NCBI GenBank assembly: GCA_036346405.1
Contig: CM070568.1
Span: 29,733,072 to 29,797,071, forward strand
Length of the DNA: 64,000 bases
Direction of reading: 5' to 3'
Origin: Phyllostachys edulis
Taxonomy: Eukaryota > Streptophyta > Magnoliopsida > Poales > Poaceae
Under the pieces are notes generated by a model, which made no database searches, had not been told where the DNA came from, and worked only from the letters and a program-made list of their open reading frames with translations. Position numbers and translations under genes: made by a program. Every line of letters begins with the position of its first letter. Within the stretch, counting starts at the first letter, position 1. Shown piece after piece: positions 56,702 through 64,000 of the stretch.

Positions 56702-58430
56702 GAGCAAAGTGGTACGTAAGCGAGATGGCAGAGGAATATCGAAATTGCCTGCGGACCGATTGACCATCACGGAAGTCAGTGCCTCTGGGTCCCTCTGAGT
56801 CCCAAGAAAGCAACGGCGAAATTCTGGACCATTTGTGGGATACTTGGAAGGGAACGAGTCCCCATCACCACACCAAGCTGGAAGTCTCTGACGGACGTAG
56901 AGAGAGGCCAGCTGTGAACTGAAATTTTAGGCTCATTCACTATCCCAGAAGTAGACCAAGCACGTGTGGAACGGCACGCGTTGCTCGCAATGTGCCACGC
57001 GTGGAGGACCTTCAAGAGCACGCTTGTCACGAAGTACATGAACACGGGTCAGACGCCCTTTACGAAGTATCAATTCTTGTCGCGGGATATATGGGACGAC
57101 TTTGTGCGGATGAAGGCGACGGCCGAATTTAAGGAGCAAAGTGCGGCGCACAAAGGTATCCAGGCACAAAACACTTACACCTACAAACTTGGCACCGCTG
57201 GGTACGCGGGTAAAACCACGGAATGGGCGGCACAGGACAAGAACGTAACCGGGCCATTTGCTGGGATCACAGACGAGCATGCCCAAAGCTGGTTAAGAGC
57301 GAGAGCATCAGTTATGTCTTCAAGCAGCATCTCTTTCACAAACCTAGCAGACGAGGCAGTGTCCCAACGTCTGGTAAATATGTTGAACTACCTAGTTGTT
57401 AATAAGTCCATAACTTTATAGTGTCTATAATAACATGATGACCTCTTGCAGCATGCATTGACTATCGAATCTTCCCGAGGCTCCTTCGAAGCAGACAGGG
57501 AGAAAGATATACTATCTACGACCCTGAGAAACAAGGAGCACTCGGGTCACACGCGAGGCCTTGGGGTTTACATAGCTTGGAGTGATGGATTCCGACACGT
57601 ATAGGAGTAGGAAGAGATTCAAGGCCAAGCACGACGCCCGATTGGAACAGGTGCTTATTGCAAAATTTCAAGGACAGATAACAAGATTGCAGGATCAAAT
57701 GAATCAACTCCTCAACCAATCGCAAGTCGCCCCCGTTATTTTGGGAGCCAGTCCTCCTCAACATCGGAGTAGCGTCGTGTCCACTCCAAATTCTGAACAT
57801 GACGACGTCCAATTACCTATCGACGACATCAAGGTAATGTACATCTCTGGAATGCTCCAAAGATAGACCTATAGGACGCCTTAGCTAATTACATATCGTT
57901 TTGTAGGAGTCGACGCCCTACAAGCTCTAAGTGAGGATGGTTGGGTCCATTTCTATTGAAGCTGGGCGAGGGATGGTATATCCACACCAAGAAGGGACAA
58001 TGCAGCACAGTGCCCAGCTGGCGCATGGTTACGCCAGGGTCCAGGTGGATATGGTACATGACAATTTCATGGTCATCCCGCTAGAGATTCGCCCGAACGA
58101 AGACATCAGAACACTAGAGGATGCCATGCACACTTTTATCCAGTGGCCCAAGAAGGACATCACCCTGGACCCAACAGTGTCGCGATCTCGATACGACCAT
58201 TCCGCTCCAACGGGACCCTCGATGACTCCACCTCAATCTTCGCTTCAGAAGGCCACCTCATCGGTTCCCGTCGAGAAGACGCCGAAGGAACAAGAAAAGC
58301 GTGTCGCCGTATCGGTTCCCGAGTCGTCTCACAGGAAGACGTGTGGCGGGACAGTCGCTAAGGCCAAATCAAAATCGAAGAATATTAAGGCGCCTCCTAA
58401 GCCCTGGAAATACTCCCTTGGATATTTCTC
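56702..58430 (+). mobile_element. Outer CACTA element, right fragment
   Basis: Continuation of the 45114-47726 fragment after the GAG duplication. It holds most of the tnpA-type gene. The Ulp1-like part and right TIR seen in the inner element are missing, replaced by a minisatellite from 58431. Confidence 0.75.
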
Positions 58431-58655
58431 TTGGACCTCTTAGGAGATCCTCTTGGACTTCCTTTGGAGATTTCTCTTACACCTCTCAGGAGATCCTCTT
58501 GGACCTCCCTTGGAGATGGCTTCGGACCACTCCAAGAGAGTGGGAGATCCTCTTGGACTTCCCTTGGAGATTGCTTTGGACCACTCCAAGAGTGTGTGGA
58601 GATCCTCTTGGACCTCCCTTGGAGAGTTCTTTGAACCACTCCAAGATCTCGAAGC
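58431..58655 (+). repeat. Minisatellite, unit 46-55 bp
   Basis: GGAGATCCTCTTGGACCTCC begins units at 58443, 58489, 58543 and 58598; the later units also share GGACCACTCCAAGAG. It sits exactly between the broken CACTA gene and LTR C, and includes the GACCTCC motif of the LTR A and B arrays. Confidence 0.85.
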
Positions 58656-59759
58656 TACAGTGTAACACCTTGATTTTCAGAATCGGGATGTTAATATTTA
58701 ATTTGGTGATATATAAAAATTTTGACTATGTTTTAAAAAAATCCAGTGTTTAATCAAAAGGTTGCTTTTAAATCAAATTATTTGAAAGATCGCATTAAAT
58801 TAAATTAAATTATTTTGATTTCATGTTTTCACATGCATTTCAAAAATCATGTCGTCGTGTATTCTTTTGCATCGTCGCTCGATTTTCCAATTCGACCAAC
58901 CGTAGATGAAACATCGGCGTGACTCATCCTTTTTATTGCCATTTCTCTTCCCCTACCCACTCCTCAATTCCATTGTTTTATTCCCCCGACAAGCAAAGTC
59001 CAACTCCAAGGACATTTCCTTGTCCCGTGTTGACTGAAACCTTTTAGTCTTAGTTTCTGAACTTCAAATGGTTTCTAAAGTTCAGACTGAAAGCCGTAAA
59101 CACAATTGTCAAATAGTGAACAATAATCAAAGTGACAAAACAAAGAACAGAGTAATTTGTGGTGCCTAAATTGCGCACCTTTTCTAAGTTTTCTCCTCTA
59201 TCTATACTGAATTTACAGCCTAAGAAGGTAAGTGCTATAACCGCAACCAATTCAAACACAAAGATCAACTGGTTCAGTATACATTTGGAATACAAAACTG
59301 ACTCTAAAACTGATACAACCCGAAATACAAATTTGTATACTCCAACAAGAATTGAGGAACAAATCAAGGGAAGGATTAACTGCAACATCCCCAACCGAAC
59401 AACCCCCTGCCATTTCCCCTTTTCTTTATTCAGCATTGTTCTCACCCACACTGCCATCTGAATTCAGCATACAAGACTGCCATTTCACTCCCAACCTGAC
59501 TTCTACTTATTTCTTTTCCCCAACAACCGAAGCCCCCACAGTCCATGTCTTCACCTCCCAACACCTGCATTCAACTATTCTATCCTCCTCACTTCCCAGA
59601 ACACACCACATGAGTTCATGTTCTTGCCACCTTCTCTCCTCCCGATCTCTCCCAAAAATCAAGAATTCGTCCATACATGTCATACAATCACATTCCTCAT
59701 CACACAATCATTCCATCCATACAAGCAGTTCGCACATGCACGATCGTTTGAGCCATTAG

Positions 59760-60870
59760 AGAAGGGGAGAAGGAAGTAGAAGTGGCACTGTACGCTGGCG
59801 CATGCTTCGTGCTGGTGTGTGCTGGGGCAAGGGTGCTGAGGTGCACAGCGAGGCTGTTGCGGCTCACAGCTCGGCGAGGTGGTGGTGCGCTGCGACGAAG
59901 GACGGCAACGCGGCTAGGGCGGCCGAGAACCGAGCTGACGGCGTGGCAGCGCCGAGGAGTGGCAACCCGAGCAGGCGTGGACAGACCAGGAGCCTAGCGA
60001 TGGCCCTAAGGCCGGAAAGGCGGTAGCGACTTGTGCGACCCAGGCGCAGCCGGCGGCGACGGAACGGCCCGAGCGGCGCCGTGGTGCGGCAGCGGGCCCA
60101 GGAGATGTAGAGGCTGGACCCGGGCGACGCTTGGAGAAGGTGCGGACGGTGTGACGGCGGCTGAGGGCGCAGAGGCTTGGTGACCGAGGCCAAGCTACGG
60201 CCAGGCGGTGCGGTGAGGCGTCTTGCTCGGTAGGCGGTGAGGTCGAGCGCTGGTGGAGGCGAGGCAACCCAGCCTACAGCGGCGCCTGGAGATGACCCGG
60301 GCGCAACCGGAGCAGCCTAGCAGCGGCGCTGCGCGGTGCGGCGGCCTGGCGGAGGCCGACGATGGCGCGGCTCAGTGATGGCTGGATCCGGCTCAGTCGC
60401 AGCAAGGAGAAGGCGGAGGGGAGGAGCTCCGGTGGAGAAGAGGCAGAGGGAGACAGGGGACTCAGTGGGAGAAGAAGAAGCCGAGCTCTGAAAGAAGAAA
60501 TAGAAAGGATTGGGGAGAGAAGAAGAAGGGTGGAGAGAGAGAAGGGAAAAGAGTGATTGAAGAAGAAGCATGTCGGTGGAGAAAAATAACTAAGAGAGAA
60601 AAGAAAAGAATAGAAAAAGGAAAGGAAAGAGTAAAATAGAATAAAATAAAAGAAGAAAAAAAAGGTGCGTGCACGGGCTCTGCGGTGGATCCGGCGGAGC
60701 AGCGGCGCTGTCCAGCAAGCGCGGCCCAACACGCAGCGAGGGACGCGGACGAGCTCGGCGATGACTACGGCGGACGCGGACGGGAGGCAGAGCGGACGCG
60801 GAAACGGCGACGACTACGGTGGACATGGACGCGGAGCCAAGAAGATGTCACCTGGTGACGATTCGCACGC
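59760..60870. other. CG-rich zone inside LTR C
   Basis: Strongly CG-rich island within AT-rich LTR sequence. Open frames here (for example 59864-60193 minus, 60665-60874 plus) are low complexity. It could hold the leader and first exons of the LTR-borne gene or be captured sequence; no domain is recognised. Confidence 0.4.
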
Positions 60871-61128
60871 CTAGTGCCACGGTAAAATCTTTAGTATTAT
60901 TTTTGTTACCGCGCTACGATATTAGGCGTGCATGTTGCATATTAGTCATGTGCATGTCATCTATTTATGCATGTTTAATTATAAAAATGTTTTAGTAACT
61001 TAAGGCCGGTATAATTCTCTGGTAAGGTCGTAATTGTGTGTAGGCGTGATTATGTATCGATATATTGGTGGATGCGGATAATTATATTATTGTGGTGAAA
61101 TGCATGTGTTATTGTTCTAGATGCTAGG

Positions 61129-61129
<1 letters not shown>

Positions 61130-61191
<62 letters not shown>
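61130..61191. repeat. (AT)n microsatellite
   Basis: About 31 AT dinucleotides inside LTR C. Confidence 0.95.
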
Positions 61192-61194
<3 letters not shown>

Positions 61195-62615
61195 TGGATT
61201 TATTGGATCATGATGATATGATTTTGGAGTCGCATGGAAAATTGGTAGTGATCTTTGGATAATACATTAATTGGAGATTTTGCCTCATGTTGGATTAGTA
61301 ATTTTAGGAGATAGGATGTATAAGGATTTTATGATTTATTACTTGATGGATAGCTCTTGTGATGATATTGAATGAGATATGGAGGTTGACTCGAATAATT
61401 TATTTAATCATGAGTAGATTGATCGGGTGTCTTAAGTAAGAGTTATTTGAGTCATTTGTGCTAGAATTTGGAGAAGGTAGCAATTGATCATTTGGTTGCA
61501 AATAAATATTTGGATTTGCCATGCACTTAGTAGGTAAGGCCCATGTGTCGAGTCGGTGGAATTGTACTCTCTATTGGATTAGTAGATAAATGATTATTAG
61601 TTGATCATAGAAGCACATATGTGATTGGATTGGTAGATGTGTACGCGACTAGTCCGATGAAATGGATGTAAGTTAATTCATTAGTGAACTATGAAATGTG
61701 GATGTGCTATTAAATTGTAAAGCTCATTAGGTGTTGGTAAGTCAAATAAATCTCGATCGGTGGAAATTTTGGTGTATGCGAATGTTTTGCCAAGGTGCAA
61801 CTAGTAGAGCTGAATATTTAGTATTAGCTTAAATATTATGTCGGAGAATGATTGATGGATTTAGTCATGGTCATATGCTTATCACTTGGTGGATTTCATA
61901 TAACTACTAAACGGATTGTGTAGATGAAAGTTTATGAGTCCGGGAATTATTTGATGGATTGACTACCTTGATAATGCCTTAGTAAAGGTTAGTACGGGAT
62001 TTAGATCAAGGTATGCGAATATGATCGGAGAATACTATGCATGTGAGTGGATTCAACATCGGAGAATCGGTTAAGTCAATGATTATGAGAATATTAGATT
62101 TGTTGATAGATGTTTTCCTTTAAAAATTTAATGAAATAGAAAAGAATATTTGTAGGCCTCATTTGTCATGATAGAGGCTAGGCTAGCATGTGTGCAAAGA
62201 GTATTAAATGATTTGGAAAAACTCGGAATACAATTATTTTTGCACTAAAAATGCTATTAACTTTAAAAATTCATAACTATGTCATAAGAACTCCAAATAG
62301 GATGAACCAAGTTATTTTGGTCTTATATTAATATTCTATAACCATCCATATAATCCTCATCCTCACCACTGCTCTACAAATTTTGGCCAAATAATTAAAT
62401 TAAGTGAACAGTAACCGAATTGAATTAAATTGGAATTTCCTGAAAACTGATTTTCAAACCTTCATAACTCTCACATACTAAGTCCAAATGGAATAATTCT
62501 TTCACCTAAATTCATATAAAATCATCATATATCTACTGTATAAAATTCATGTATTTTTAGCACTTTGAATTTTTTTGGCTTTTCTCGATGTTTATTCAAT
62601 ATCGTCTTTCTATAG

Positions 62616-64000
62616 ATTCCGAATTGCCGGAAGTAAGCGAGTACGTAACCGAGAGTGAACAACTGAACTTCCAGCAAGGCAAGCATCATTTGAACTTTCT
62701 TTTGCATCATATTTGATCCCAGTTTTGTTAAGTTAGTGCAATGATAATTGCTTGCATGCTATTTTTGATAATGTCGCTATTTTTGTGATGTGTAGTTTAG
62801 TTATCTCCTAATTCATTGAGGTTATACTTGAATTATTCGAGTACCACATGCTTAAGTTAGAATGGTTGAAATATATGGTTCGAGTTTGCTTAGCCATGCG
62901 AGTCTAGAACCGGCAGTTGATTGTCGGGAATAACCCGACAATTATGGGATAAACACCACTTTCATTATATACTTTTGTTTCAGATCTTCATATCTGTTTT
63001 ATGAGTCAAATTTTATCATTTTAAATGAGCTTTTGGGTCTGGACAAGTAATGGTTAGTGATGGTGCCTTTCTGCACGAGATTTGGGTAACTGGTTGACTT
63101 GTCTGGACAATTAAGGACCGAACTTTGGTAACATCTTTGATTCAAGTAAAACTCGTGCTACCACCCGCGGTGTATGGGCACTGCTTGGTTAAATAAGGGG
63201 TTGGTATTGTTGAGTTGATGACTGGTGGTGTGAGGGCGTATACGTGTTCCATCGCATATACGTTCCATAAGGGTGCCAATTGCAATTCTTTATAGTGAGG
63301 GTGAGCCCTATTTAAGCTTTATTAATTGGGTCGGCATTTCCGGCACAACTTGCGTGCCATTTAGTTGTAGGTGGGTAGCCTACACTTAAACGGGATTACG
63401 TCGCGTATGGGTGAGTCAACTTAATGATATCAACCTGCTGAAAAATACTAAGTCTTGGTTTACCTGGCCGGCATACCATAGGAAGTATGCTATATTCGGA
63501 GGCATCTGGAGGCTTACGGGCTAATCAAGTCATGTGGGTAAAGTAGTATACCCCTGCAGGGTATAAATCTATTCGAATAGCCGTGTCCACGGTTATGGAC
63601 GACCACTTGAGTTACATAGTTGCTATTGTTAGACTTGGAATTAAAATTGTGGTATAACTTGGTATTGTCATGAATGGGATGTTCATGTTTGTTGTTGTAT
63701 CAAAGTGGACAGCCACTTTGTCATTTGTATGGTTCATTTGTTATTCAATTTACTACTTATTCACATACTTTACTTCTACTTCAAATCTGATTTTGAAATG
63801 GCACTTGAAAAATTAGTATGTGTAGGTTGTAAATTGTTGCGTCTCTTTTGCAAAACTAAGCCAATATGAGCCATCCTTTGGAACAACCTTTAGCATAACT
63901 AATTTTTATTTGTGTAAGACTTATAGTACCTTTGTACTCAACTCGGTTGCTACAATTTCAGGTGAGAAGTGTATGAGCCCGTTGAGTTTGTTAGCCGATT
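62616..64000 (+). CDS. Two 3' exons of the LTR-borne mini-gene (LTR C copy), partial
   Basis: The 63-nt segment 62616-62678 follows TTTCTATAG and ends CAGCAAG before a GC donor (GCAAGC). Residues SELPEVSEYVTESEQ and NFQQ align with LTR D. The intron 62679-63961 (1283 bp, against 1282 in LTR D) ends ATTTCAG. The terminal segment starts at 63962 and is open to the window end, though small indels relative to LTR D may shift its frame. Confidence 0.4.

Larger units (their letters stand above)
47665..58430 (+). pseudogene. Outer CACTA tnpA-type gene (Ptta/En/Spm), split by the inner CACTA
   Basis: Starts MASAPSSPSAST at 47665. The inner element interrupts the codons for GSPS at 47726. Past 56704 the frame continues SKVVRKRDGRGISKLPADR, then, with stops, ARVERHALLAMCHAWRTFKS and TGQTPFTKYQFLSRDIWDDF and the conserved GTAGYAGK. 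The C-terminal part includes GYARVQVDMV and TLEDAMHTFIQWPKKDI, then a lysine-rich stretch. These are the usual blocks of grass Ptta/En/Spm proteins, which bind the element ends. It is lost after 58430. Confidence 0.8.
58661..64000 (+). mobile_element. Chromovirus-type LTR (LTR C), right end outside window
   Basis: Begins TGTAACACCTTGATTTTC, a usual gypsy LTR start, with no polypurine tract before it, so it is a 5' LTR or solo LTR. From about 62200 it matches LTR D from 20080 in order and wording. At least 5.3 kb long. The left flank is TACAG; the partner flank is not in the window. Confidence 0.65.

Noticed and set aside
59864..60267. Open frames in the CG-rich part of LTR C
   Set aside because: High CG content lowers stop frequency on all frames; no recognisable residues and overlapping frames on both strands.

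Overview
The window is nuclear DNA from a grass (Poaceae). One low-copy host gene sits in a thick layer of nested, mostly broken transposable elements. The grass assignment rests on the families seen: Tat-type Ty3/gypsy with a second RNase H, Tekay/Del-like chromovirus with very long LTRs, Sirevirus-type copia, a Helitron Rep fragment, a MULE, and CACTA elements carrying TNP2 and Ptta/En/Spm genes. The host gene resembles cereal GRF-interacting factors. I cannot name the species. There are no bacterial-style operons, rRNA, tRNA or CRISPR.

Layout. 1-6470: Tat-lineage gypsy on the minus strand (integrase, aRNH, RT, protease, gag, then a probable 5' LTR). About 6530-11039: long chromovirus-type LTR A (+), with a GACCTCC-motif minisatellite. 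11040-14096: Sirevirus remnant (-). 14097-22537: decayed chromovirus (+) with a 4.1-kb 3' LTR (LTR D). 22538-33482: Helitron Rep fragment and its probable 5' region (-), split by a 6.67-kb solo LTR (LTR B, 22814-29484) with a perfect 5-bp target duplication. 33490-34440: LTR fragment E (-). 35167-41446: intact-looking four-exon GIF gene (-), with a TRIM-like retroelement nest in intron 1. 42405-42917: foldback element. 43670-45113: MULE transposase remnant (-). 45114-58430: an outer CACTA fragment whose tnpA-type coding exon is interrupted by a complete 8975-bp CACTA (47727-56701, target duplication GAG) that carries TNP2 and tnpA-Ulp1 genes. 58431-58655: small minisatellite. 58661-64000: LTR C (+), running off the window.

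Main unusual signal. The long LTRs are not just regulatory. LTR D contains five consecutive exon-like segments (19389-22038) that join in frame at plausible splice sites into about 118 codons of a small acidic protein. The fourth segment is exactly 63 nt in LTRs A, C and D, and 153 nt in B. It is flanked by phase-1 introns, and the intron after it has a GC donor in all four. The terminal segment is 62 nt with a stop in both A and D, and reads in frame in B and in fragment E. I do not know of a described LTR-encoded gene like this. It is the best candidate here for something new.

Almost all other long open frames in the repeats are decayed element genes or by-products of 30-bp tandem repeats.
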